A DNA stretch of 36,802 nucleotides from Streptococcus entericus DSM 14446. GTDB taxonomy: Bacteria; Bacillota; Bacilli; Lactobacillales; Streptococcaceae. A program made the translations under genes and the position numbers. The stretch covers positions 1 through 36,802 of the forward strand of contig NZ_KB904162.1 in assembly GCF_000380025.1 (NCBI RefSeq), in the 5' to 3' direction. Under the pieces are notes generated by a model. It was not told where the DNA came from and searched no databases. It saw only the letters and a program-made list of their open reading frames with translations. Of the stretch, positions 8,212-15,858 are shown one piece after another; position 1 is the first letter of the stretch, and each line of letters opens with the position of its first letter.

Positions 8212-8776
8212 GTACCAAAAAGCGCAGAGCCCATCCGGTAATTCGTCAGAACTCGCCCTCTCCTATCGACTATATAGGAGCGGGCTAAGCCTAGGATAAC
8301 GGTCCTAATTTCTCCCTCTTGGTATTATTAACTAAGTAAGACGTAGAGGTTGAGCGCTCTAATACGCTGGTGTCATCAGCTTTTACAGGCCTGATCAGAC
8401 GGCGACATCAGCACCTTAAGGAGGAGAATCGAATGCTGGCTTTGTCATCCAAAATCATAAAAATAGCACCCCAACAGTTAGATGTTGTATCCAACTGTTG
8501 GGGTGCCATTTACTTTTGTCTCCGTCTCGTCCTTTTATCCTCATCAAGCAAATAAGACGTGGTAACTATGAGCAATCCTTGACTGGTTCTGGCAGCACTA
8601 GACTTGCCCTTGTCGTTCATTGGGAACTCTAAGACCGACAAAACACTGCTGGTTGCTTAAGATACCCTTCACCTGCCAAATTATCCTTATGGCTGAACAA
8701 GCCTTAAATATTGCTGTTGCCTCCTAAGCCATACCGTTTAGAAGTAAGGAACGACCGATGGGTTAACATCCCTTAT
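8212..8776. other. 565-bp region without a recognised gene; several hairpins
   Basis: No convincing protein gene. Visible structure: a hairpin 8255-8266 with 8274-8285 (11 of 12 pairs), TAGGA/TCCTA at 8292-8296 and 8303-8307, and a nested stem 8366-8374 with 8404-8412 enclosing ATCAG/CTGAT (8375-8379 with 8391-8395). A perfect 14-bp hairpin follows at 8466-8506. AAGGAGG at 8418-8424 is correctly spaced before an ATG at 8433 that opens a 40-codon frame running through the last hairpin. On the minus strand there is a 36-codon frame (8620-8510) without a good ribosome-binding site. A structured RNA or gene remnants are both possible. It matched no riboswitch class I could recall. Confidence 0.45.
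8466..8506 (-). terminator. Strong hairpin, probable terminator (better leftward)
   Basis: Perfect 14-bp GC-rich stem (8466-8479 with 8493-8506). Leftward it is followed by TATTTTTATG, rightward only by ATTTACTTTTG. It probably ends leftward transcription from the rhomboid gene about 270 nt upstream, and may also stop rightward RNA. Confidence 0.6.
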
Positions 8777-9460
8777 CTATCTCAGGTAAAATAGGGCTAA
8801 CAACAGGGCACTGAGACCAAGAAGAGCTAGCAAAGCCTGCTGCTTTTGTTTTTTAGAAAAAGCATACGGGTCGACACGGTTTGGCAAGATAACGGCACAC
8901 AAAGCACCACCAATCGCCCCCCCTAAATGGCCCCAGATGTTAATACTTGGCATAAAGAGGTTAAACAACAAGTTCACAACAATCAGGGTTTGAAAGCTCC
9001 GCCCCATCTGTTTAAGCAAGAGATTATGCCCAAAATATCCCATAATAGCCACCCCTGCAAAGAGACCAAAGATAGACGATGAGGCGCCTGCTGATAGGAC
9101 TTGAGGGGCTAAAGCGATGGTCAATAAACCACCAAAAACGCCTGACACCAAAAACAATAGGATATAATCTCGTTTCGACCAAACCTGCTCTGCTATTTTA
9201 CCGACGATGTAGAGGCTAAAGCCGTTCATCAATAGGTGCTGCAAGCCAATATGAACAAAGTTACTGGATATTATCCGCCACCACTGGCTACTGTCTACGC
9301 GAATCAAGGCGCCAAATAACCCACCAAAGGTCAAAATAGCGGTGTTGCTGGTCGCATAGAAGGGAAAGACGAGGTTCATCACTAGATAAACCGCCACCAT
9401 CATCACTAACAGCCCAGCTGTTATCGGGTAATCTCTATAAAATTTACGGATTTGTCTCAC
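8777..9460 (-). CDS. Rhomboid-family intramembrane serine protease
   Basis: A 227-residue polytopic membrane protein that should cleave substrates inside the membrane. Family hallmarks are visible: HLLMN in the second helix region (oxyanion side), the catalytic serine in GASSSIFGL, and the catalytic histidine in HLGGAIGGAL. Six or seven hydrophobic helices can be picked out. The start is a GTG at 9460 preceded by AAAGGAG at a 10-nt spacing. It overlaps the end of the 5-formyltetrahydrofolate cyclo-ligase gene by 17 nt, a common pairing in streptococci that implies translational coupling. Its physiological substrate is not inferable. Confidence 0.92.
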   Translation of the reverse strand: MRQIRKFYRDYPITAGLLVMMVAVYLVMNLVFPFYATSNTAILTFGGLFGALIRVDSSQWWRIISSNFVHIGLQHLLMNGFSLYIVGKIAEQVWSKRDYILLFLVSGVFGGLLTIALAPQVLSAGASSSIFGLFAGVAIMGYFGHNLLLKQMGRSFQTLIVVNLLFNLFMPSINIWGHLGGAIGGALCAVILPNRVDPYAFSKKQKQQALLALLGLSALLLALFYLR

Positions 9461-9983
9461 TATAAATCAACTCCTTTACTGCTATATCGTGGGGCTCAGG
9501 TGTAAAATGGCAGAGCTGCTTTTCATAAACCGTCGCCAAGGTCATGCCCTCATAGTCTGCCAAGTAGCGGTCATAAAAACCGCCACCATAGCCGATACGA
9601 TAGCCTTGACGATTAAAAAGTAGCCCTGGTACATGAATGAGGTCAATCTCAGACTTATCAACCACATCATGAGACGTCGGTGATAAAATCCCCAAAGCGC
9701 CTTCGGTCAGCTCATCTGAACGGTAGGGAACAAAGACCATCTCTGCGTCACCGACAAGCTTTGGGACGACTACCTGTTTACCGTCTGACAGCGCACGGTC
9801 AATGAAGGGAGCCGTCTGCCATTCGTGGGGGAGGGATAGATAGGTTGCCACTGTCTGAGCCTGACGATAGGCGTCGTGTTTAAGTAATTTTTCCAACAGA
9901 CCTTGGTCAACAAGGGCTTTTTCCTCAGGCGACCAAGCTCTAAGCCAAGCCAAAATCTCCTGTCGCTGTTTCTTTTTTATCAT
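9444..9983 (-). CDS. 5-formyltetrahydrofolate cyclo-ligase
   Basis: A 179-residue cytoplasmic enzyme (MTHFS family) that converts 5-formyl-THF to 5,10-methenyl-THF with ATP, rescuing folate from a storage form. Recognisable elements are the basic N-terminus KKKQRQEIL, the nucleotide-binding region ATYLSLPHEWQT, and the C-terminal signature VPGLLFNRQGYRIGYGGGFYDRYL. The glycine-rich YGGGFYDR loop is the family hallmark. A TATGAT with extended TGC lies close upstream and the Shine-Dalgarno is weak. It is first in a two-gene operon with the rhomboid gene. Confidence 0.95.
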   Translation of the reverse strand: MIKKKQRQEILAWLRAWSPEEKALVDQGLLEKLLKHDAYRQAQTVATYLSLPHEWQTAPFIDRALSDGKQVVVPKLVGDAEMVFVPYRSDELTEGALGILSPTSHDVVDKSEIDLIHVPGLLFNRQGYRIGYGGGFYDRYLADYEGMTLATVYEKQLCHFTPEPHDIAVKELIYSETNP

Positions 9984-10039
9984 GTCTCTATCATAGCAGA
10001 TTTTCCAATTTTTGGATAATCTTTGCTACCTTAAGCCAG

Positions 10040-10072
10040 TTTAAGGTTTGTTTAAGGTTTCGGGGCTATAAT
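10040..10072 (+). promoter_or_regulatory. CiaR-type promoter: TTTAAG-N5-TTTAAG then TATAAT
   Basis: TTTAAG at 10040-10045, 5 nt, TTTAAG at 10051-10056, 10 nt, TATAAT at 10067-10072. The CiaR response regulator of streptococci is known to bind this direct repeat, and at csRNA genes it sits about 10 bp before the -10 box. Both hexamers are exact and no conventional -35 is present, as expected for an activated promoter. Confidence 0.85.
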
Positions 10073-10217
10073 CAAATCCTTCCTAAAACTACCACTTTCC
10101 CAAAGTGGTGAGTGATAGCTAACCCCTATTACTCTCTTTTTCATAAATCTCCTAAAGTTAAGTTTTCAACAACTTAACACACCCCTTTTTAAAATCAGCC
10201 ATTCGGCTGATTTTTTT
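10073..10217 (+). ncRNA. Candidate cia-dependent small RNA (csRNA)
   Basis: A transcript of about 140 nt is predicted from the CiaR-type promoter to a terminator at 10190-10217. No coding frame is evident. It has a 5' hairpin (ACCACTT with AAGTGGT around 10091-10107), then unpaired pyrimidine-rich stretches containing TCCTTCCT and TCTCCT that could pair with Shine-Dalgarno sequences. A GTTAAGTT/AACTTAAC hairpin and the terminator follow. Known streptococcal csRNAs have this promoter, size and layout and repress competence and other mRNAs by base pairing. Which csRNA this corresponds to is not known. Confidence 0.8.
10190..10217 (+). terminator. Terminator of the small RNA
   Basis: AAATCAGCC and its complement GGCTGATTT form a tight stem with a 4-nt loop, followed by seven T residues. 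It defines the 3' end of the candidate csRNA. Confidence 0.85.
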
Positions 10218-10277
10218 GTGCCAACAAAATTACAGGTTCTATGACAAATAAGCAATTTATTTAAGAATAGTTGACAA

Positions 10278-10315
10278 AAAACACTTGCCACATCAACATA
10301 GATGACAAGTGTTTT
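10278..10315. terminator. Bidirectional terminator after the DAP genes
   Basis: Perfect 10-bp stem AAAACACTTG/CAAGTGTTTT (10278-10287 with 10306-10315), T-rich on both sides. It lies about 20 nt beyond the stop of the leftward deacetylase gene and past the csRNA terminator, so it insulates both. Confidence 0.75.
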
Positions 10316-10337
10316 CTTTATCTAGTGACGTCGTCAA

Positions 10338-11462
10338 TTAGTTGAGGCGACTGTTCAGAAAATGTCCGACTTGCTCTACCGCAAAGGCAATAGCTCGCTC
10401 GTCTGGGCTCATTTTTGGATGGTGGAGAGGGTAAGGGGTATCAACGCCCAGCCAGAACATGACCCCAGGAACTTTATGGAGCAGGTAGCCAAAATCCTCA
10501 CCCGTCATGGCTGGCGGGCAGTCAATCAAATTGACCCCTTCTGCCTTCTCAAAAAACGCCATCAGGTTTTTAGCCAAGTCTGGGTGATTTTCCACAGGCA
10601 GATAACCGCCTTGGTTGAGCTCGATGTCCACCGTCATGTCAAAAGACTGGGCGACACCTTGTGCTAACTGCCGCACCCGCTCCTGCATGAGTAGGCTATT
10701 CTCTTGGGTCAGGCTGCGAATGGTGCCATGCAGAAAAGCCGTATCTGCGATGACATTGTTGGTCGTACCAGCTGTCATGTGCCCACAAGTCACCACGCCG
10801 CCCTTAATTGGGTCAACGTTACGGCTGACGACTGTCTGGACTTGGGTGACAAAGTAGCTAGCCGCCACCAAGGCATCCTTGGTCTCGTGAGGAAAGGCAG
10901 CATGCCCCCCCTTGCCTCTAAAGGTAATTTTCACCTCACAAGTACCTGCAAAGAGAGTGCCCGCGTTGGTCGCAATGTCACCGACCTTCATGTCTGGTCT
11001 GACATGGAGGGCGTAAAACTCATCTGGTAACCACTCACCAAACGCTCCATCATCATACATGAGCTTGGCACCAGCTAGATTCTCCTCAGCTGGCTGAAAG
11101 AGGAAGAGCATGTTGTTCTTGGGTTGCTGCCCTGCTATTTTTTCCAAAAGCCCCAAGGCAATGGTCATATGGACATCATGCCCGCAGGCGTGCATCCGCC
11201 CCTCGTGCTGACTGGCAAAGTCTAGCCCTGTCTCTTCAACGATCGGTAGACCGTCCATATCCGTCCGCCAGCCGATGGTTTTCTCAGACGCATAGCCCCG
11301 CACAAAGACCAAAACCCCTGTCTGCCACAGTTTTTGGTCGATGTACGGCTTGTTGAGCTGGCGTATCTGCTCCAGCAGATAGCTCTGTGTCATCTTCTCC
11401 TCCAAGCCCAGCTCAGGTATCTGATGGAGGTCACGGCGAATGGTTACTAAATCAAGTGTCAT
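10338..11462 (-). CDS. N-acetyldiaminopimelate deacetylase (M20 family)
   Basis: A 374-residue M20-family amidohydrolase. It should remove the acetyl group from N-acetyl-LL-diaminopimelate in the acetylase branch of lysine/DAP synthesis. Metal-site motifs of the family are visible: [10 protein letters not shown] near residue 100, the PAEE motif in [11 protein letters not shown], and the late ligand region HHPKMSPDE. The start [20 protein letters not shown] at 11462 is preferred because AGAGG precedes it at good spacing; ten upstream in-frame codons lack one. It follows dapH by about 40 nt, and this pairing separates it from the related hippurate hydrolases. Streptococcal peptidoglycan carries lysine, so the product presumably feeds lysine. 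Confidence 0.88.
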   Translation of the reverse strand: MTLDLVTIRRDLHQIPELGLEEKMTQSYLLEQIRQLNKPYIDQKLWQTGVLVFVRGYASEKTIGWRTDMDGLPIVEETGLDFASQHEGRMHACGHDVHMTIALGLLEKIAGQQPKNNMLFLFQPAEENLAGAKLMYDDGAFGEWLPDEFYALHVRPDMKVGDIATNAGTLFAGTCEVKITFRGKGGHAAFPHETKDALVAASYFVTQVQTVVSRNVDPIKGGVVTCGHMTAGTTNNVIADTAFLHGTIRSLTQENSLLMQERVRQLAQGVAQSFDMTVDIELNQGGYLPVENHPDLAKNLMAFFEKAEGVNLIDCPPAMTGEDFGYLLHKVPGVMFWLGVDTPYPLHHPKMSPDERAIAFAVEQVGHFLNSRLN

Positions 11463-11504
11463 TTTTATTCCTCTAGTCAAAGAGACCGGCAAGCGGTCTC
11501 TGTC

Positions 11505-12203
11505 TTATAATGTGCGCAAGGCTTCTTCCAAAGCTGTTTTTTGTTGGGTTTTTTCATCAATTTCCTTGATGATGCGGGCTGGAACACCTGCCACCACGAC
11601 ATTTTCTGGGACGTCTTGAGTGACGATGGCTCCTGCCGCAACGACAGATCCACTGCCAATCTGTACTCCTTCAATCACCACAGCATTGGCACCGACAAGG
11701 ACATTGTCCCCGACACGAACAGGCTGGGCAGAGGCAGGCTCAATCACACCTGCAAGGACAGCTCCCGCACCGATGTGACTATTTTTTCCGACAGTCGCAC
11801 GCCCTCCTAAGATAGCGCCCATATCAATCATGGTCCCCTCACCAATCTCAGCTCCGATGTTGATGACCGCCCCCATCATGATGACAGCATTGTCTCCGAT
11901 GGTCACTTGGTCACGGATGATCGCACCTGGCTCGATACGGGCATTGATGGCCTTTTTATCCAGCAAGGGCACTGCTGAGTTACGGGCGTCATTTTCCACG
12001 ACATAGTCACGGTTGGCAACTAGACCAGAGAGCAAGGGCTCAATCTCCTGCCAATCACCAAAGAGGACATTGCCTAGCTTGGTCACACTGGCTGGGACTT
12101 CTCCCGCTAGCGTCCCTTCAAAAGTGACCTTGACTGGAGTGACTTTCTTGGCTTGGGCGATAAATTGAATGATTTCTTGTGCAGACATCTTGGTTGCGGA
12201 CAT
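11505..12203 (-). CDS. dapH: Tetrahydrodipicolinate N-acetyltransferase
   Basis: A 232-residue acyltransferase with an N-terminal alpha/beta domain and a long left-handed beta-helix of hexapeptide repeats (for example [32 protein letters not shown], recognisable by its [LIV]-G-x4 rhythm). It transfers acetyl from acetyl-CoA to tetrahydrodipicolinate, the committing step of the acetylase branch of DAP synthesis. Length and motifs fit DapH rather than the longer succinyl-specific DapD. GGAGAG lies before the ATG at 12203 and a TGC-extended TATAAT is present at 12230-12235. It is first in a two-gene operon with the deacetylase. Confidence 0.94.
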   Translation of the reverse strand: MSATKMSAQEIIQFIAQAKKVTPVKVTFEGTLAGEVPASVTKLGNVLFGDWQEIEPLLSGLVANRDYVVENDARNSAVPLLDKKAINARIEPGAIIRDQVTIGDNAVIMMGAVINIGAEIGEGTMIDMGAILGGRATVGKNSHIGAGAVLAGVIEPASAQPVRVGDNVLVGANAVVIEGVQIGSGSVVAAGAIVTQDVPENVVVAGVPARIIKEIDEKTQQKTALEEALRTL

Positions 12204-12229
12204 GATAACTCTCCATTTCGTTTTTTACC

Positions 12230-12235
12230 ATTATA
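12230..12235 (-). promoter_or_regulatory. Extended -10 of dapH
   Basis: TATAAT on the minus strand preceded by TGC, about 27 nt upstream of the dapH start codon. The -35 region is poor, which is tolerable with an extended -10. Confidence 0.6.
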
Positions 12236-12259
12236 GCAGATTTTTCTAAAAGCACCAGC

Positions 12260-12286
12260 AAAAACGACCTCAAAGAAATCGTTTTT
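12260..12286. terminator. Terminator-like hairpin downstream of dtd
   Basis: AAAAACGA (12260-12267) pairs with TCGTTTTT (12279-12286), T-rich in both directions. It lies about 100 nt past the dtd stop and upstream of the dapH promoter. It is the only terminator candidate for the HD-rel-dtd cluster. Confidence 0.55.
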
Positions 12287-12383
12287 GACCAAGCTGTCTA
12301 AAGTGTTTAACGATGTTGACGACGATGAACCAAGCCAAGGCTTATTGAATTAGACGGAACAGATTGAGACACTTGACTACTCG

Positions 12384-12827
12384 TCAGTTTTCCTTAGTAT
12401 CCAAGACGATGGTCACTGGTCCATCGTTGACGAGGCTGACCTGCATATCTGCTCCGAAAAGGCCAGTTTTGACAGGAACATGTTGGGCAAGTTCGGCGTT
12501 GAACCGATCATAGAGTTGGCTAGCTAGCTCTGGCTGTGCTGCTCCTGTGAAAGCTGGGCGATTGCCTTTTTTGGTCTGTGCAAAGAGGGTAAACTGTGAG
12601 ACAGAAAGAACCTCCCCCTTGATGTCTTGGATGGACCGATTCATTTTGCCTGCCTCGTCAGCAAACAGTCGCATGTTGGCGATTTTTCGCACAGCGTAGG
12701 CAATGTCTGCTACAGTATCGTCTGGAGCAATCCCAACCAGCAGGAGCAGACCCTGCCCGATAGTTGCTCTGCCATCTCCCTCAATCGCCACCGAAGCAGT
12801 TGCCACGCGTTGAATAACGATTTTCAT
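12384..12827 (-). CDS. dtd: D-aminoacyl-tRNA deacylase
   Basis: A 147-residue DTD enzyme that hydrolyses D-amino acids (notably D-Tyr) and glycine mischarged on tRNAs. The two signature segments are present: [17 protein letters not shown] around residues 78-94 and the C-terminal motif [11 protein letters not shown], which builds the cross-subunit pocket of the dimer. Length is normal. It starts 9 nt after the rel stop, and the rel-dtd order is conserved in streptococci, so it is co-transcribed with rel. Confidence 0.96.
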   Translation of the reverse strand: MKIVIQRVATASVAIEGDGRATIGQGLLLLVGIAPDDTVADIAYAVRKIANMRLFADEAGKMNRSIQDIKGEVLSVSQFTLFAQTKKGNRPAFTGAAQPELASQLYDRFNAELAQHVPVKTGLFGADMQVSLVNDGPVTIVLDTKEN

Positions 12828-12836
12828 GCTCCCTCC

Positions 12837-15053
12837 TTAGCCATTGGTGCGTTTGACGGAGTAGACGTCTGGCACCATCTTGATTTTATCTGCCACAGTA
12901 GTCAAGGTAGCGAGATTTGGAATACCAAACTTGATATGAACGTTGACGAACTTCATGTCCTTAGTCGGTTGAGCGTTAACCGCCATCAGGGTCTTGGTGG
13001 TATTGTTAAGGATTTGCAGGATGTCGTTGAGAATGCCTGGGCGGTTGAAACCGTAAATGTCAATGTCAGCCACATAGTCCTTACTGGTGTTAGTGTCGTC
13101 CCACTCGACCTCAATCAGGCGCTCTTCATACCCCTCCTGTCCCTTGATGTTGTTGCAGTCGGAACGGTGGATAGCAACGCCACGCCCTTTGGTGATATAG
13201 CCCTCAATAGCATCACCAGGCACGGGATTACAGCACTTGGCGATCCGCATGAGAAGACCTGATGCACCTTGGATGATGACACCGTTCTCGCTCTTAACCT
13301 TTAGGACGTCACGTTTGGTTTCATGCTTGACTTCACCGCCCTTGACCAGCTCCTCAGCTTCAGCTCTGGCTCTAGCTTTTTCTTCCTCACGGCGCTCTTT
13401 CTCGGTCAATTTATTAAAAACAGCGACAGCTGAAATTTCTCCAAAACCAACAGCAGCATAGAGGGTCTCCTCGTTACGATAGTTGAGCCGTGGCAAAATC
13501 TCATCAATATGCTTTTTATCCAGGTATTTATTGGGCACATAGCCGTTGTCCTGCAAGGTGGTCACCAGCATCTCACGCCCTTTGTTGATGGACTGCTCCT
13601 TATCTTGGTTTTTGAAAAACTGCCTAATCTTGTTTCTAGCCTTGTTGGTTTTGACCATCTTGAGCCAGTCGCGACTAGGACCAAAGGAACTCTTATTGGT
13701 GACAATCTCGACCACGTCACCTGTTTTTAATTTATGGGTCAAGGGCACCATTTTCCCGTTGACCTTAGCCCCGATGGCTTTTTCTCCAACTTCTGTGTGA
13801 ATATCGTAGGCAAAGTCAATGGGACCAGAGTCCTTAGGCAGTTCACGCACCGCCCCATTTGGCGTGTAGACGTAGATGCGCTCCGAGAAGATGTCTTCTT
13901 TGACAAAATCAACAAATTCCTTGGCATCATTGGCCTGACTTTGAAACTCGGATAATTGCTTAATCCAGTTGATGCCGATGGCGGTTTCTTTGGTGTCGAC
14001 CTTGTTGGTCATCCCTTTTTTATAGGCCCAGTGAGCAGCAACCCCGTACTCCGCCACGCGGTGCATTTCCTTGGTTCGGATTTGCACTTCAATAGGACCC
14101 GTCGGCCCATAAACCGTTGTATGGATGGACTGGTAACCATTGGCCTTGGGCGCAGCCACATAATCCTTAAACCGACCTGGCATAGGCCGCCAGAGTTCAT
14201 GAATATAGCCTAGCATGGCGTAGACATCGCTGGTCGTCTCCATCAAACACCGGATGGCAATCAGGTCAAAAATCTGATCAAACCGTTTTTTCTTGTCATG
14301 CATTTTGCGGTAGATGGAGTAGATGTGTTTGGGGCGCCCATAGATTTTGCCTTGAAGCCCTTGTTCGCTGGTGTAGTCTTGGATTTTTTGGACGATTTGC
14401 TCGACCTGCTCTTCACGCTCCTTGCGTTTCTCGTTCATCAGGTGCTTGATTTTGTAAAATTCTGGCTCGTTAAGGTAGCGAAAAGCCAAATCTTCCAACT
14501 CCCACTTGATGCGACTAATCCCCAAACGATGAGCAAGCGGGGCGTAGATTTCCATGGTTTCTCGGGAAATCCGTTCCTGCTTATCTGGTCTCAGGTGTTT
14601 AAGGGTCTTCATATTATGCAAACGGTCTGCCAACTTGACCAAAATCACTCGCAAGTCTTTTGACATGGCAATCAACATCTTACGGTGGTTTTCTGCCAAT
14701 TGCTCCTCGTGAGATTTGTACTCAACCTTACCTAGCTTGGTGACGCCATCAACGATGGTAGCAACCTCCTGACCGAACTGCTCTGCCATGTCCTCAAGGG
14801 TAATGTCCGTGTCCTCGACCACATCGTGGAGGAAACCGCAGGCAACGGTGACGGCGTCCAACTTGAGGTCCGCTAAAATGCCAGCCACTTCAATAGGGTG
14901 GTTGTAGTAAGGCTCTCCAGATTGACGGAACTGCCCGTCATGAGCTTTTTCCCCGTACCGATAGGCTTTTTCAACCAAAGCAATCTCGTCTGGTCCCATA
15001 TAGGTCTTAATTTGATTAAGGACACTTTGTCCTTTGTTATCCTTGTTTGCCAT
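12837..15053 (-). CDS. rel: Bifunctional (p)ppGpp synthetase/hydrolase Rel
   Basis: A 738-residue long RSH enzyme that makes and degrades (p)ppGpp in the stringent response. Domains in order: HD hydrolase (YNHPIEVAG, HDVVEDTD near residue 77, VKLADRLHNMKTL), synthetase (GRFKDYVAAPKANGYQSIHT), TGS (IYVYTPNGAVRELPKDSGPI), a conserved cysteine region (CCNPVPGD) and a C-terminal ACT domain. Hydrolase and synthetase residues both look intact. The ATG at 15053 has GGGGG at normal spacing; a GTG one codon earlier is possible. Its start overlaps the end of the stand-alone HD gene by 17 nt, so the two are translationally coupled. Confidence 0.97.
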   Translation of the reverse strand: MANKDNKGQSVLNQIKTYMGPDEIALVEKAYRYGEKAHDGQFRQSGEPYYNHPIEVAGILADLKLDAVTVACGFLHDVVEDTDITLEDMAEQFGQEVATIVDGVTKLGKVEYKSHEEQLAENHRKMLIAMSKDLRVILVKLADRLHNMKTLKHLRPDKQERISRETMEIYAPLAHRLGISRIKWELEDLAFRYLNEPEFYKIKHLMNEKRKEREEQVEQIVQKIQDYTSEQGLQGKIYGRPKHIYSIYRKMHDKKKRFDQIFDLIAIRCLMETTSDVYAMLGYIHELWRPMPGRFKDYVAAPKANGYQSIHTTVYGPTGPIEVQIRTKEMHRVAEYGVAAHWAYKKGMTNKVDTKETAIGINWIKQLSEFQSQANDAKEFVDFVKEDIFSERIYVYTPNGAVRELPKDSGPIDFAYDIHTEVGEKAIGAKVNGKMVPLTHKLKTGDVVEIVTNKSSFGPSRDWLKMVKTNKARNKIRQFFKNQDKEQSINKGREMLVTTLQDNGYVPNKYLDKKHIDEILPRLNYRNEETLYAAVGFGEISAVAVFNKLTEKERREEEKARARAEAEELVKGGEVKHETKRDVLKVKSENGVIIQGASGLLMRIAKCCNPVPGDAIEGYITKGRGVAIHRSDCNNIKGQEGYEERLIEVEWDDTNTSKDYVADIDIYGFNRPGILNDILQILNNTTKTLMAVNAQPTKDMKFVNVHIKFGIPNLATLTTVADKIKMVPDVYSVKRTNG

Positions 15054-15642
15054 CACGCACCCCCTCTCTTTCTAAACGTTGTTCTTGTTCGTCAATCAGC
15101 TGTCCGATAACTGCTGCCAAATCATCCAGCTGATAAGCCCTTGCCAGAGGGAGATAGACCGTTCTTGTCTCCTCAAGTTTCTCTGCTTGCTTGCTCAGGT
15201 TTTTCATGCCTGATAGGGTTTGTAGGTTGTGGATACGGTCAGCCAGTTTAACAATTAGCACCCGTTTGTCGACATCTGTTGCCTGTTTAATCTTGTCGAT
15301 GGTGCAGGTCTTACAGCAACCGAACTTCGTCACTCCATCAACGATAAAGGCCACCTCATCACCAAAGTTCTGACGAATCTGTGCCAACGTATAGTCCGTG
15401 TCTTCAACCACATCATGAAGCAGGGCTGCCACTACCGTCACCGCATCATGTTCTTTATCCGCTAAAAAACAAGCCACTGCCAGCGGGTGACTGAAATAAG
15501 CCGTCATCCCATCATCTCGTGTCTGTTTGACATGTGCCCCATTGCTGATATGCAGCGCCAACAAGACCTTGCCGACTTCCCAAAAATTGAGATAAGTGTT
15601 AACCTGCTTCAACAAATAAACTTCTTTGTGGTGGTTTAGCAC
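15037..15642 (-). CDS. Stand-alone HD-domain protein, probable small alarmone hydrolase
   Basis: A 201-residue protein starting at a GTG (15642) with a near-perfect AGAGGAG Shine-Dalgarno; longer upstream extensions lack one. It resembles the hydrolase half of Rel. It has SHPLAVACFLAD (metal His near residue 52), ALLHDVVEDTD (HD at 76-77, E80-D81) and VKLADRIHNLQTL (D135, N139), which parallels Rel's own HD domain residue for residue. There is no synthetase, TGS or ACT domain. It probably hydrolyses (p)ppGpp or a related nucleotide. The gene overlaps rel by 17 nt, consistent with a partial duplication or a co-evolved partner. Activity is inferred from conserved residues only. Confidence 0.85.
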   Translation of the reverse strand: MLNHHKEVYLLKQVNTYLNFWEVGKVLLALHISNGAHVKQTRDDGMTAYFSHPLAVACFLADKEHDAVTVVAALLHDVVEDTDYTLAQIRQNFGDEVAFIVDGVTKFGCCKTCTIDKIKQATDVDKRVLIVKLADRIHNLQTLSGMKNLSKQAEKLEETRTVYLPLARAYQLDDLAAVIGQLIDEQEQRLEREGVRDGKQG

Positions 15643-15798
15643 AATTACTCCTCTTTCAAACTTGTTTTTCCTTCTATTGTACCTGTTTCTCAAAAAAAGT
15701 GCAAAGACTTGACCGATTTTTAATGATAAGCCTAAAACTTCTAACAAGACTTTAAAATTCATCAATATTCTGTTTTCAACCGTTATCAATTAAACGTA

Positions 15799-15827
15799 TT
15801 GCCAATTTCATCTTATTCGTGTATAAT
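15799..15827 (+). promoter_or_regulatory. Promoter of the surface nucleotidase gene
   Basis: TTGCCA (15799-15804), 17-nt spacer, TATAAT (15822-15827), about 30 nt before the start codon at 15859. Confidence 0.7.
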
Positions 15828-15858
15828 AATCTTACCGTTTTTGAAAAGGAGATTGAAA

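Noticed and set aside
8231..8440. Resemblance to lysine riboswitch (GTAGAGGTTG) or M-box (GCTCCTATATAG on the minus strand)
   Set aside because: Only single short matches. The other conserved blocks of both classes are missing or out of order, and no fitting downstream gene exists.
8510..8620. 36-codon minus-strand frame starting MNDKGKSS
   Set aside because: No good ribosome-binding site or promoter; it lies in the probable 3' untranslated region of the rhomboid gene. Kept only as a note in the region entry.
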